Positions 23,845 through 32,221 of a stretch of DNA of 64,000 bases are shown one piece after another (within the stretch, counting starts at the first letter, position 1; every line of letters starts with the position of its first letter). The stretch covers positions 19,102 to 83,101 of IMG/VR virus record IMGVR_UViG_3300044958_000668; one strand, given 5' to 3'. The notes beneath the pieces are model-generated. The model had not been told where the DNA came from, did no database searches, and was given only the letters and a program-made list of their open reading frames with translations. The translations under genes and the position numbers were made by a program. This DNA is from a virus.

Positions 23845-24983
23845 TTTGACCACCACCAAAAATTTCTATCTTTTTTATAACCAGGAAGTAATTCCATTAC
23901 GGCTCTTTCAACTCCTCCCTCAAGGTCGTGACGACCTTTGTGAGCAGAAGCAATATCGTCTCCGCAAAGAACACCGTTCTTAGTTAGTTTGGGAAGCAAC
24001 GTTTTAATTGTTTTTTTCACACTCTCATAGTCATGAGACGCATCAATGTGGCAAAATTTAACTGGTTTGTCTAATTTTTCCAGATAGTCAAAACAATCCA
24101 TTTGATGTACTTTTACATTCCCTTTTGTGTGCTTCTCTATATTCTCATCAAAAATTGCCTTTACATCTACTGAAGCTGCGACCTTGGCCGTAGGATGAAG
24201 CTTTCCTGTAACGTTGCCTTCGTCGATATTGCCCTTCCATGTATCGCAAGCATTAAAGGACATAGGCCATATTTTATTGGCAATTGCTGAACAACTCTTT
24301 CCTTTCCAGCAGCCGATTTCTATAAACAAGCCTTCGTCAGAAGTATCCAAAGCCATATTGACAACATTAATTAAAGACTTAACTTGATAGTCTGTATACT
24401 GATTCTCCATGTTGTCCGTGCTTCTTTTAAGGATCGTTAGGCCGCTGCAATTTGCATGATGCTCTAATTGATCCCAATCATCATTAGAACTCAAAAACTC
24501 CTCAATAGCTGGTTTAAGTCCTTTAGCACCAGTGTTGTGACCACCAACAAGACCACAACTTTCTGTGTCGTGCATCACTATGTACTTAGTAACTTTGTTA
24601 TGATGAAGTTCAAGCTCTTTCTTTAAATGATCGTATGTGTGAAAAGAATCAATGAAAAGCAAATCTGTTTTTTCTATTTCTGTTTCTACTGAACTCTCAT
24701 GTTTAAATTCAAACTCAGTTCCTTCTGAAAGTTCTCCAATTTGCCCTACGCTTCCTTTTGGATGAATGTCGTATGTTACAAATTTACTCGGCCTTGCGGC
24801 AAGCCAGCAAACCGTTGAAACTCCATGCCTTGCACCAAATTCAGTAACATGACTGCACTCTTTGGCAAGGGAAAGCATTCTTGGAAAATGAGCATTAATG
24901 TCAGAAGAGGTTTTCTCACATATTTTGTAAAGACCAGACAAAGTAGGGCTGTCGGATTCAAGATAGTCAATTAGTTGTTTCAT
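23841..24983 (-). CDS. Tandem two-domain methyltransferase
   Basis: 380 aa made of two related class I methyltransferase domains. Domain 1 (about 1-190) has VTEFGARHGVSTVCWLA and LLFIDSFHTYDHLKKEL; domain 2 (about 195-380) has LFIEIGCWKGKSCSAIA and KFCHIDASHDYESVKKTI. Both are of the CmcI/family 24 type, like the separate genes at 19871 and 21190. Domain fusion or duplication is evident. GAGGAG precedes the ATG. Targets are unknown. Confidence 0.82.
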   Translation of the reverse strand: MKQLIDYLESDSPTLSGLYKICEKTSSDINAHFPRMLSLAKECSHVTEFGARHGVSTVCWLAARPSKFVTYDIHPKGSVGQIGELSEGTEFEFKHESSVETEIEKTDLLFIDSFHTYDHLKKELELHHNKVTKYIVMHDTESCGLVGGHNTGAKGLKPAIEEFLSSNDDWDQLEHHANCSGLTILKRSTDNMENQYTDYQVKSLINVVNMALDTSDEGLFIEIGCWKGKSCSAIANKIWPMSFNACDTWKGNIDEGNVTGKLHPTAKVAASVDVKAIFDENIEKHTKGNVKVHQMDCFDYLEKLDKPVKFCHIDASHDYESVKKTIKTLLPKLTKNGVLCGDDIASAHKGRHDLEGGVERAVMELLPGYKKDRNFWWWSK

Positions 24984-25021
24984 TTTTTCTCCTCAATATT
25001 CTCTTGCTTGTTTTTCGACAT
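24980..25021 (-). CDS. Possible 13-aa leader peptide
   Basis: MSKNKQENIEEKK, with AAGGAAATTAAAAT upstream and a stop overlapping the methyltransferase ATG as ATGA. It fills the gap after the HD-domain gene. The good SD and exact overlap favour a coupling peptide, but it is too short to be certain. Confidence 0.3.
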   Translation of the reverse strand: MSKNKQENIEEKK

Positions 25022-25024
25022 ATT

Positions 25025-26017
25025 TTAATTTCCTTTTGATACGTACTCTTTCATTCCGATTGAAGAAAAATAAGAATCTCCATAAATTCTAAAAGAGTCC
25101 TGAAGAGGTTGTTTTGCCTTGATTGCTTCTTTTAGATTCGTCTCAATCATGCCGTTACGACTCGAAATGTAATCGGCACGGCTCAAAATGCCCGCCTCAA
25201 CAGATTGAACAGTTTTAACCGAACCCCATTCGGGAAGTCCGTGGTGACTGGCGATCAGATGAAGAACTTCATTAACCCAATCTTGCGTCACAAAGCTATC
25301 GCCTTGAAGTTTCTTCTTCTCTTGAGACACAAGTTCCATGCCATAAAACAAATGACCAATAGTTCTCTCTGTTGTCAATGTTTCTGCGATACCCATATCG
25401 TTAAGATAATAAGTTTCAACTTTTCCAAGATCGTGAAGAATTGCTCCAGAAAACAACGCATCTCTATTTATAAAACTGTATCTCTTGCTTGCATCTGCAA
25501 TTGCTCTACATAGATCTAAAACTTCAGAAGTGTGAACAATTAGTCCGCCACCATAATTGTGGTGAACTTTCCCGGCTGCGGGGCAAGCTCTCAATTTTTC
25601 TACGTCGAATGTCGAAAGACATTGCATGGTGAACTTGTGATGCTTATCATCGTCCCAAAAGCTAGAATCAGAAATAAGATTCAAAGCAGACCTCATCTCT
25701 TCTTCAGATGCTTTTTCAAATTCTAATATAGAGTGCTCTTCTTGCGGCAGCGTTTCTTTAGTGAGCCTGTGAAAGCCTCTGATGACGATGCTGCCCCGTT
25801 CGGCAAACTGGTCGTCATATCCTGTAATCTCAATAATGTCGCCCGTGTGAGGGAAAAGTGGCGACTCCTCAGCATTTGATGGTGCATTCCACATTAGAGA
25901 CTTGATATTTCCGACACATGTTTTTAAAGCATTTTGCCAAAAGTAATCGCCATTCTTTGTGGTTCTTTTTTCCTGCTCAATTACGAGAGCATAAATCGGT
26001 ACTGGTAATTGTGTCAT
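25025..26017 (-). CDS. YhaM-like 3'-5' exoribonuclease / HD-domain protein
   Basis: 330 aa. The N-terminal third resembles an OB-like nucleic-acid-binding domain; the C-terminal half has the HD motif (HHNYGGGLIVHTSEVLDLC, then GAILHDLGKVETY, HLIASHHGLPEWG) in the arrangement of YhaM/CBF1-type exoribonucleases. YhaM degrades RNA and single-stranded DNA from the 3' end. A TATAAATT box lies 6 bases before ATG and no SD is visible. Confidence 0.8.
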   Translation of the reverse strand: MTQLPVPIYALVIEQEKRTTKNGDYFWQNALKTCVGNIKSLMWNAPSNAEESPLFPHTGDIIEITGYDDQFAERGSIVIRGFHRLTKETLPQEEHSILEFEKASEEEMRSALNLISDSSFWDDDKHHKFTMQCLSTFDVEKLRACPAAGKVHHNYGGGLIVHTSEVLDLCRAIADASKRYSFINRDALFSGAILHDLGKVETYYLNDMGIAETLTTERTIGHLFYGMELVSQEKKKLQGDSFVTQDWVNEVLHLIASHHGLPEWGSVKTVQSVEAGILSRADYISSRNGMIETNLKEAIKAKQPLQDSFRIYGDSYFSSIGMKEYVSKGN

Positions 26018-26050
26018 AATAGGAATTTATACTATTTCGAGAATGTTGAA

Positions 26051-27481
26051 TCAAGATCGACTTGCCTTGTTTATTATTTCTGTTGTTGACATGCCTTCAA
26101 GCAATTCAACAAATCTAACGTCTTCCACCAAATCGGAGCCAATAACGACCTTGCCTTCCCAATCTCCACCTTTTACCAAAACATCAGGCATTATCTTTTT
26201 GATCAATGCATATGGAGTTTTCTGGTCAAAGGAAACGACAAAATCAACACATTCTAACGCTGCCAGCATCTTTACTCTATCTTCTAGAGGAATTATTGGC
26301 CGCTTGTCACCTTTTATTCTTTTAATGCTATCATCAGAATTAATGCCAACAACTAACTTGTCGCCAAACGATTTAGCTTCTTCCAAAACTTTTAAATGAC
26401 CTGAATGTAATAGATCATAACACCCATTTGTAAAAACAAGTTTATAATCTCTTTCTTGAGGAGGCATTGTCAATTTATCTGTACTCATAAGTATATCCGA
26501 TGGTTTAATAGGCTTGTTGTGAGAGTTTTGCACATAAATTGCACCAGCCTCATAAGCAATCTCACATGCATCAATTATATCCATCCCAACAGAAAGAGCC
26601 ATGGCAAGGAAGGCGGCGAAGCAATCCCCTGCCCCAATTACAGATTTAGCCTTGATGCTATCCCCCGATCTGTAATTAAAGTGCTTCCCGCCAACCTTAC
26701 CGTATACTCCGTCGCCCCCATTTGTAACAACGACAGCCATGCAACCGATTTTAGCTTGAAAATAATTGCACTGCTCTATCGGGTCTTCAAGCCCAGAAAG
26801 CTTTTTGGCTTCAAGAAAGTTAGGCTTAAACACAGTACATCCACGCCACTTCTCAACCGGCCCATTTTTTGGGTCTACGATTGTTATAGTGTTTCCATCA
26901 GTGAGTGATGGCCAATCGACAAAAGTACCGTGAGAGTCTTCCTCGAAAATGCCTTTTCCATAATCTGAAAAGATTGCGACATCAAAACTTGATTTAAGCC
27001 ACTCTGTTTGAAGTCGATCCCTAGCTTTTATAAAGTGTTCAGATGAAAGTCCATAATTTTCCTTTTCAACATCAAGCCTGCATAGGGGGAAATCTCTTTG
27101 ATAAAACCTGTTTTTTGTTGGTATTTTTTGACCGTATGATTCTTCAATATTCACAGATTCGTAAAAATTGACTTGGTTTTCATGCTGAAAACCAAGTCCC
27201 CAACTCTCAGAATTGAAAACTTTTAATGCCAAATCGTCAACATATCCCAAAAGTTCAACTCTTACAGGGAAGTGTTTAAATTGGGAGACAACATTGGCAG
27301 CACCACCAGGAACTGACTTTTCTGGCGATTCCCCTTCCATCAGCATCACAGGAATAGGGAATTCAGGACTGACTCGGTTTGCGCCAACTCTAAAATAGTT
27401 GTCAATCATGCAATCGCCAATAACTCCTATTCTTGGCGATTGCGTTTTGATGTTTTCTAAAAAAGTATTAAACTTATTCAT
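26051..27481 (-). CDS. hldE: Bifunctional heptose kinase/adenylyltransferase HldE
   Basis: 476 aa, same length and domain order as bacterial HldE. Residues 1-330 are a PfkB-type kinase (VIGDCMIDNYFRVGANRVSP, VPGGAANVVSQF, VIGAGDCFAAFLAMAL with the catalytic GAGD). Residues 345-476 are a nucleotidyltransferase with FTNGCYDLLHSGHLKVL (HxGH) and KGDKRPIIPLEDRV. It phosphorylates heptose 7-phosphate at C1 and adenylylates it, giving ADP-heptose, the LPS inner-core precursor. Both active sites look intact. It sits at the end of the decoration cluster and is followed by a strong terminator hairpin upstream of it on this strand. Confidence 0.93.
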   Translation of the reverse strand: MNKFNTFLENIKTQSPRIGVIGDCMIDNYFRVGANRVSPEFPIPVMLMEGESPEKSVPGGAANVVSQFKHFPVRVELLGYVDDLALKVFNSESWGLGFQHENQVNFYESVNIEESYGQKIPTKNRFYQRDFPLCRLDVEKENYGLSSEHFIKARDRLQTEWLKSSFDVAIFSDYGKGIFEEDSHGTFVDWPSLTDGNTITIVDPKNGPVEKWRGCTVFKPNFLEAKKLSGLEDPIEQCNYFQAKIGCMAVVVTNGGDGVYGKVGGKHFNYRSGDSIKAKSVIGAGDCFAAFLAMALSVGMDIIDACEIAYEAGAIYVQNSHNKPIKPSDILMSTDKLTMPPQERDYKLVFTNGCYDLLHSGHLKVLEEAKSFGDKLVVGINSDDSIKRIKGDKRPIIPLEDRVKMLAALECVDFVVSFDQKTPYALIKKIMPDVLVKGGDWEGKVVIGSDLVEDVRFVELLEGMSTTEIINKASRS

Positions 27482-27520
27482 GACGCAATAATAGAGTTAC
27501 CTTTTTACAAATTATAAAAA

Positions 27521-27556
27521 AAACGGGTGATCTATCGTAACTTAGATCACCCGTTT
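27521..27556 (-). terminator. Rho-independent terminator
   Basis: A 14-bp perfect stem (AAACGGGTGATCTA with its complement) and 8-base loop, followed on the minus strand by TTTTTTTT. It ends the transcript that includes guaC and its downstream gene, before hldE. Confidence 0.92.
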
Positions 27557-27625
27557 ATTAAGGAGAAATTGACCCAGTAAACATCAGGTCAACCAACACA
27601 ATGGCGTTTGTGCAATCTAAAGTAG

Positions 27626-27907
27626 TTACTTCAAAGTTTTTTTAAAATGATTTTCACAAGATTTTATTGCAGGGTTCTTCTTACGATGTCTTGAGATAAT
27701 GCGTTCAGAAAAAGTTTTAGAATTTCTTCCCTGAAATTCTTCAATCACAATCGCATAGTAAGCATCGGGCATTGCGCCGTTCCCTAAAAAAATATGAGAA
27801 TGGATGACTTTGTAGCAATTACACTTGCTTTCCCATATCCTTCGGTCGGATACGTCAGTGCGATCCTTTTTACATCGTTTTTTCCAGACAAGACTATTAT
27901 TCCCCAT
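27626..27907 (-). CDS. Hypothetical Cys/Lys-rich protein
   Basis: 93 aa from ATG at 27907, overlapping the guaC stop. An upstream in-frame ATG would overlap guaC by 35 bases. The sequence has scattered cysteines (CKKDRTD, ESKCNCYKV, KSCENHF) and many basic residues, possibly a small zinc-binding or nuclease-like fold. Not recognised. Confidence 0.5.
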   Translation of the reverse strand: MGNNSLVWKKRCKKDRTDVSDRRIWESKCNCYKVIHSHIFLGNGAMPDAYYAIVIEEFQGRNSKTFSERIISRHRKKNPAIKSCENHFKKTLK

Positions 27908-28961
27908 ACACTGTATTATGCGTCCTTGCACACCTTACAAAAGTTGTACACTTGCTAAGATCTTTTAATCTGGTTGCCCCAACATAAGAACAAGCACTTC
28001 TTATGCCGCCTTCGATATTTTGGATAACATTCTGAACAGGGCCTTTATATGGTATTTTCACGACTTTTCCCTCTGCTGCACGATGGCTTGCCATGCCCCC
28101 TGAATATTTGTCCATAGCGGTTTCACTGCTCATCCCATAAAAAATTAATGCTTCTTTTATATCTGGTCCAGCATCTGAATATTCCCATTCGCCTTCACAT
28201 TCCTCTGTGCCAGACAACATCCCACCAAGCATTGCGAAATCTGCACCTGCTCCAAAAGCTTTTGCAATGTCGCCAGAGGTAGTGCATCCTCCATCGGCGC
28301 AAACCAGTCCTCCAAGTCCATGTGCAGCATCGGCACACTCAATGATTGCAGACAACTGCGGGTAGCCAACGCCAGCAACAATGCGAGTTTCACAAACACT
28401 GCCCGGTCCAATTCCCACTTTAACAATGTCTGCACCCGCAAATAAAAGTTCTTGTACCATTTCAGGAGTGCAAACATTTCCAACCATCAAATCGATGGCT
28501 GGGTATTGCTCTCTAAACCTTTTAACTTTGTCAACGAAAGCTGCACTGTACCCGTTCGCCACATCTATACAAACATGCTGTAGCCTTTCTCCACAGCCCG
28601 TGCCTTGAAAAAAGACACGTTCGAATTTGGCCATGTCTGAGTCAACAATTCCAAGTGTGTACCATGCGTGATTGATAACTTCATCTGATTCATTTTTGAA
28701 AAAATCAATTAATTCAGATGTTTTATAATGCTTATGAAGACAAACGTCCATTCCATGTTTTGCGAATTCTCTGGCCATATCCATAGTGCCAACGGTGTCC
28801 ATGTTGGCTGCGAATATTGGAAATCCGTCATACCAATTTTTTGAATTCTTATATTGATAAGTTCTCTTTATGACAACATTTGAACGACTTGCTGTCTCGG
28901 ATCTCTTTGGCCGAATTAGAACGTCACAAAAATCAAGCTTAATGCCGTCTTCAATTTTCAT
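27897..28961 (-). CDS. guaC: GMP reductase
   Basis: 354 aa; collinear with E. coli GuaC (347 aa). The diagnostic loop GIGPGSVCETR holds the catalytic Cys and the Thr two residues later; FYGMSSETAM carries the Glu; ADGGCTTSGDIAKAFGAGAD and AANMDTVGTMDMA are near-identical to the bacterial enzyme. It lacks the CBS pair and flap of IMP dehydrogenase, so GMP reductase is the better call. It converts GMP to IMP with NADPH, draining guanylate toward adenylate. The neighbours are folA and thyA, an evident nucleotide-metabolism operon. Confidence 0.95.
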   Translation of the reverse strand: MKIEDGIKLDFCDVLIRPKRSETASRSNVVIKRTYQYKNSKNWYDGFPIFAANMDTVGTMDMAREFAKHGMDVCLHKHYKTSELIDFFKNESDEVINHAWYTLGIVDSDMAKFERVFFQGTGCGERLQHVCIDVANGYSAAFVDKVKRFREQYPAIDLMVGNVCTPEMVQELLFAGADIVKVGIGPGSVCETRIVAGVGYPQLSAIIECADAAHGLGGLVCADGGCTTSGDIAKAFGAGADFAMLGGMLSGTEECEGEWEYSDAGPDIKEALIFYGMSSETAMDKYSGGMASHRAAEGKVVKIPYKGPVQNVIQNIEGGIRSACSYVGATRLKDLSKCTTFVRCARTHNTVYGE

Positions 28962-28979
28962 TTTATAAATCCGTCTTTA

Positions 28980-29273
28980 CTACCAATCTTTTTTATACTC
29001 AAAACCCTGAATGTAGCTGTCTTCCTCTTTCTCCGAAGGGATCAATGACCATTTTCCTTCATCGTCTCCATCTGCTTTGTTCTCTTCAAAACTTGTTGTA
29101 TATTTTTGCTCTATATCTTTAATGGGCAAATCAGGTTGAGGATCATATGACCTTATCAAAAACCCACCTGCAAATCCTGCAAGTAAACCAATAAGTAAAA
29201 CATTTAAAATTTCTGAGTGAATTAGGCTCTTGCCGTTCTCACTCTTTTCCGTTTTTTCCGACTCTTTTGTCAT
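28980..29273 (-). CDS. Small single-pass membrane protein
   Basis: 97 aa from ATG at 29273; it overlaps the folA 3' end by 35 bases in another frame. A charged N-terminus is followed by one hydrophobic helix (LNVLLIGLLAGFAGGFLI, about residues 25-42) and an acidic exposed tail. Function unknown. Position between folA and guaC suggests only cotranscription. Confidence 0.55.
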   Translation of the reverse strand: MTKESEKTEKSENGKSLIHSEILNVLLIGLLAGFAGGFLIRSYDPQPDLPIKDIEQKYTTSFEENKADGDDEGKWSLIPSEKEEDSYIQGFEYKKDW

Positions 29274-29784
29274 TTTCTGCCAATTCCTTTTCATAGTTTA
29301 AAATTAAGAAGTAGTTATGATCCTCTACATTTGAAATTTTCCATTTTTTATCTAATTCAGGAAAAAAAGTATCACCTTTATGGCACTTAGCTTTGATTAA
29401 ACTCACGATTACCGAGTCAACCAAATCGTTCTCAAGTACATACCGATACAATTGCCCGCCACCAATTATGTAAATATCTTTATCTGGCCAAAGATCTTTT
29501 GAATAACCTAAAGCAGATTCAACAGATTCTGTTGAAATAAATGAATCATCTTGATGCATTGACTTTGGAAACTCTAAGCCTGTCGCATTAGAGGTGACAA
29601 CAATGTTCTGCCTGTTTGGAAGAGGCTTTTTAGGAAGGCTATCCCAAGTTTTTCTTCCCATTACAACAACGTGATCCGTGGTTAATCTCTTAAAGTTTTT
29701 AAGATCTTCAGGAACGCTCCAAGGAATCTTTCCTTCATTTCCGATGACTCTGTTTTCATCGTGTGCAACAATTAATTTAATCAT
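29239..29784 (-). CDS. folA: Dihydrofolate reductase
   Basis: 181 aa. LIVAHDENRVIGNEGKIPW (the active-site loop with the Trp), the acidic residue in PEDLKNFKRLTTDH, VVMGRKTWDSLPKKPLPNRQ (NADPH site) and IYIIGGGQLYRYVL are all in place. The ATG overlaps the thyA stop as ATGA. It regenerates tetrahydrofolate used by thymidylate synthase. Confidence 0.95.
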   Translation of the reverse strand: MIKLIVAHDENRVIGNEGKIPWSVPEDLKNFKRLTTDHVVVMGRKTWDSLPKKPLPNRQNIVVTSNATGLEFPKSMHQDDSFISTESVESALGYSKDLWPDKDIYIIGGGQLYRYVLENDLVDSVIVSLIKAKCHKGDTFFPELDKKWKISNVEDHNYFLILNYEKELAENDKRVGKNGKE

Positions 29785-30653
29785 ACTGCAACTTCGAACT
29801 TTATTTCTGGCTCAGGGTTATAATCTTCTAAGACGAAATCAGAAGGCTTGTAGTCTTCAATTGAATTGGCTGTGGCGAAGATTTTCAAAACGGGAGAATC
29901 AGGCTTGCCTCTAGAAAGATATTCCTCAACAGCTTCTATCTGATTGACATAGATGTGACTGTCTGCTGTCGTATGAATAAACTCGTAAGGCTCTAAATCC
30001 GCTTGTTGGGCAAGCATATAAATCAAAGCACTATAGAATGCTATGTTAAAAGGAACACCAACAGGGAAATCACAAGAGCGTTGCGTAAGCATACCGCTAA
30101 GTTTGCCATCATGCGTATAACACTGGAAAGTGTAATGACAAGGAGGCAATCTCATTTGATGCATCATCTTAGGATTCCATAGGGAGAAGAGAATCCTTCT
30201 ATCATTTGGATTATTTTTTAAAAGATCAACCATGTAAGCAAGTTGATCAAAACCACCTTCTCCATAAAGTGGATTAGCATTAACTTCGCTTGAGCCGTTT
30301 CCATAGTGTCCACCAAAATGCCTAAGCTGGAAGCCATACAAGGGACCAAACGCACCGTCTACAAATCCATTTTCTTCTTCGAACTCTTTGTCCAGCCAAG
30401 GAGTCCAAAACCCACAACCTAGATCTTTCAAATCTTGGTTTAAAGTGCTACCGGACAAAAACCAAAGAAGCTCGCCAACCATTGATTTATGGCGAATTTT
30501 TCGTCTGGTCAAAAGAGGAAATCTCTCATCAATCCTATAGCGAGATTGCATTCCAAAAAGAGAAATAGTATCAACGCCTGTGCGATTTGTCTTTCTTATT
30601 CCGTGTTTTAGAATCTTTTCCAAAGCATCGTCATAATCTTGCATCAAATACAT
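29781..30653 (-). CDS. thyA: Thymidylate synthase
   Basis: 290 aa. The nucleophile Cys is in MRLPPCHYTFQCY, the phosphate-binding Arg/Ser in TQRSCDFPVGVPFNIAFY, and the Asn of PFN, which marks dUMP rather than dCMP specificity, is present. LWNPKMMHQ and HIYVNQIEAV are also standard. It makes dTMP from dUMP. Cotranscribed with folA. Start ATG at 30653; an ATG three codons on is possible. Confidence 0.95.
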   Translation of the reverse strand: MYLMQDYDDALEKILKHGIRKTNRTGVDTISLFGMQSRYRIDERFPLLTRRKIRHKSMVGELLWFLSGSTLNQDLKDLGCGFWTPWLDKEFEEENGFVDGAFGPLYGFQLRHFGGHYGNGSSEVNANPLYGEGGFDQLAYMVDLLKNNPNDRRILFSLWNPKMMHQMRLPPCHYTFQCYTHDGKLSGMLTQRSCDFPVGVPFNIAFYSALIYMLAQQADLEPYEFIHTTADSHIYVNQIEAVEEYLSRGKPDSPVLKIFATANSIEDYKPSDFVLEDYNPEPEIKFEVAV

Positions 30654-30662
30654 TTAAGTTCT

Positions 30663-30821
30663 CTAAGGCTTTACTTTTGATAATCTGTCTTTTATTTTTT
30701 CCAAAAGAGGCTCTTCACTCTCGTCGTAATCACGCACGAGTGCCAAACCACCAAGAGCCTTCTTTAAAAAATCAATTTCTTCAGATCGAAGCATGACAGG
30801 GTAAACCATTACATTTTTCAT
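30663..30821 (-). CDS. Hypothetical 52-aa protein
   Basis: From ATG at 30821 (MKNVMVYPVMLRSEEIDFL), directly after the ppiC stop. A small helical protein with alternating hydrophobic and charged residues, acidic in the middle (DYDESEEPLLEK). No family recognised. A longer reading would overlap ppiC. Confidence 0.5.
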   Translation of the reverse strand: MKNVMVYPVMLRSEEIDFLKKALGGLALVRDYDESEEPLLEKIKDRLSKVKP

Positions 30822-30822
30822 T

Positions 30823-31098
30823 TCAATCTCTGGCTGTGACTTGTAGCAGATGATAACCAAACTGCGTCTTCACTGGTCCTTGCACTTCGTTCAGGGGGCA
30901 GCTAAATACAACTTGATCAAACTCAGGAACCATTCTTCCTCTTCCAAAAGATCCTAGCCCACCACCAGTTTGACCTGATGGGCATTTTGAATAATCTTTG
31001 GCGGCTTGTCCAAAATCCGACCCAGATTCAATCTCTTTTTTCAGTTCTAAACATCGTGCCTCTGAGTCTACCAAAATATGTCTTGCAGTCGCTTGCAT
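30823..31098 (-). CDS. ppiC: Parvulin-type peptidyl-prolyl isomerase
   Basis: 91 aa, the length of free-standing PpiC (93 aa). The core ARHILVDSEARCLELKKEI, FGQAAKDYSKCPSGQTGG, LGSFGRGRMVPEFDQVVF and GPVKTQFGYHLLQV matches E. coli PpiC throughout, with the active-site Cys, Met and Phe/His pairs kept. It is cytoplasmic with no signal peptide. It would speed proline isomerisation in folding of phage or host proteins. Confidence 0.93.
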   Translation of the reverse strand: MQATARHILVDSEARCLELKKEIESGSDFGQAAKDYSKCPSGQTGGGLGSFGRGRMVPEFDQVVFSCPLNEVQGPVKTQFGYHLLQVTARD

Positions 31099-31127
31099 CT
31101 TAATTCTCTCTAAAGTTTAAAAAAAAA

Positions 31128-31262
31128 GACGCCCCAGAGGATTCGAACCCCAAAGCCCAGCATCTTGTGCTTGCTAGAGCGTTATGGGAATAATCGTTTT
31201 TCAAATGAATTGCTTCAAATGAAAGTTCGGCTTCCCAAACCGCTGACATTGTAGTGTCAGGT
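31128..31262 (-). ncRNA. Candidate structured RNA with a tRNA-like 3' end (element 1)
   Basis: On the minus strand a series of hairpins (CUGACA/UGUCAG near 31260, CGGUUU/AAGCCG near 31240) leads to a 55-nt tRNA-like unit: ACGCUCU (31176-31182) pairs over seven bases with GGGGCGU (31129-31135), enclosing one hairpin arm and a T-arm with the consensus GGUUCGAAUCC, then a long T run. It lacks a normal anticodon or D arm. A 49-codon frame also passes through, so coding cannot be excluded. It fills most of a 325-base gap; the rest, 31263-31423, is AT-rich with a TATATTAT box near 31400. Confidence 0.4.
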
Positions 31263-31423
31263 TTTCTAATATAATTATTTTTAACTTAAGTAATATTTAA
31301 AATCTTCTTTATAATTAATAAGCAAAAACAGTCTCCTGCCCTTTGGCAAGGATACTAGATCAGTGTTCCTGCGACGGTAATAATATAGTAATCAATCAGA
31401 ATAATCAATGCCGAATTGAAAAA

Positions 31424-31822
31424 TTACATGGGTGACTGAGAATCCAAGCCTTGCAGAAGTGCGGTGTTCAACTGATCAACAGGAATCGTATAAACTTTGT
31501 TATCTGGATCTTCATAAGCACTGACTCTGATTTGCTTTCCATCATCGTCTTTTTTAAACTTTTTCTTTGTTGTATCACTTGTATCGTTCATCATCTGGAT
31601 TTTAGCATGGGTTATATTTCCATCAGAATCACGATCATACCCTAAAATTTTATATCCAGATAGGTTATATGAATTTCCACCTATAGAAAACTGAGAAATA
31701 GTCTGCGGACTGTCTGCAACTAGTTCAGGGGGTATTCCTAGCTCGTCTTCAATTTGGTTTAAATAATCTATTTTTTGTTTTTGATATTCCAAAAAATCTC
31801 TAAATGATAAATTGTTGTTCAT
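31424..31822 (-). CDS. Hypothetical protein with N-terminal SFRDFLE motif
   Basis: 132 aa starting MNNNLSFRDFLEYQKQK. The rest is a beta-rich domain with a repeated Gly-Tyr/Asp pattern (NSYNLSGYKILGYDRDSDG) and ends QLNTALLQGLDSQSPM. A TATATAAGGC box stands in front of ATG and there is no classic SD beyond AAGG within it. N-terminal resemblance to other proteins with the aromatic motif suggests the same class. Function unknown. Confidence 0.6.
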   Translation of the reverse strand: MNNNLSFRDFLEYQKQKIDYLNQIEDELGIPPELVADSPQTISQFSIGGNSYNLSGYKILGYDRDSDGNITHAKIQMMNDTSDTTKKKFKKDDDGKQIRVSAYEDPDNKVYTIPVDQLNTALLQGLDSQSPM

Positions 31823-31867
31823 GCCTTATATACTCTATGAGTAGATCTTTTTTTGAGAAACATTAAT

Positions 31868-32221
31868 ATGAATAAATCTCCTGCATTTTCTGAATTTAGA
31901 AATCTAATGGACACATGGGACAAACAAGTCCTCCATGAGAACACAATAGACAATTTTATAGATAAAAACGGCCTTTTATTATTTTTCACAAAAGGAAAAA
32001 ATTGCTTTGGAGCACCAGAGCAAAGCAGGTTAATTTTTGCAAAATTAAAATCCGATGATGAAGATTGCGAAGAAGACGGCTGGAGAGATGAAGCATCCTT
32101 CGCCGCATTAAATTTACAAGATGCACTAAACGGTGAAGAAAAACAGCATATTTTTTCTAATAGAGACTTGAATTCTATAAAGATAATAGACAAACGTGCT
32201 CTTTACGAGAAGTTAAAATGA
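31868..32221 (+). CDS. Hypothetical protein, 117 aa
   Basis: From ATG at 31868 (MNKSPAFSEFRNLMDTWDK); a TTG five codons upstream is also in frame. The sequence is acidic and helical with an Asp/Glu cluster (SDDEDCEEDGW). It begins 45 bases from the divergent gene at 31822 and its stop overlaps the next gene as ATGA, so the two are co-translated. Not recognised. Confidence 0.55.
   Translation: MNKSPAFSEFRNLMDTWDKQVLHENTIDNFIDKNGLLLFFTKGKNCFGAPEQSRLIFAKLKSDDEDCEEDGWRDEASFAALNLQDALNGEEKQHIFSNRDLNSIKIIDKRALYEKLK

Noticed and set aside
27559-27625. Coding-like fragment ending DLMFTGSISP on the minus strand
   Set aside because: It has no start codon within its open frame; perhaps a remnant, but too short to call a pseudogene.
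27897-28961. IMP dehydrogenase
   Set aside because: Length, absence of CBS domains and the GVGYPQLSAIIECADAAHG segment match GMP reductase.
29781-30653. dCMP or dUMP hydroxymethylase instead of thymidylate synthase
   Set aside because: The Asn in PFNIAFY and the general sequence match ThyA; hydroxymethylases usually change this residue to Asp.
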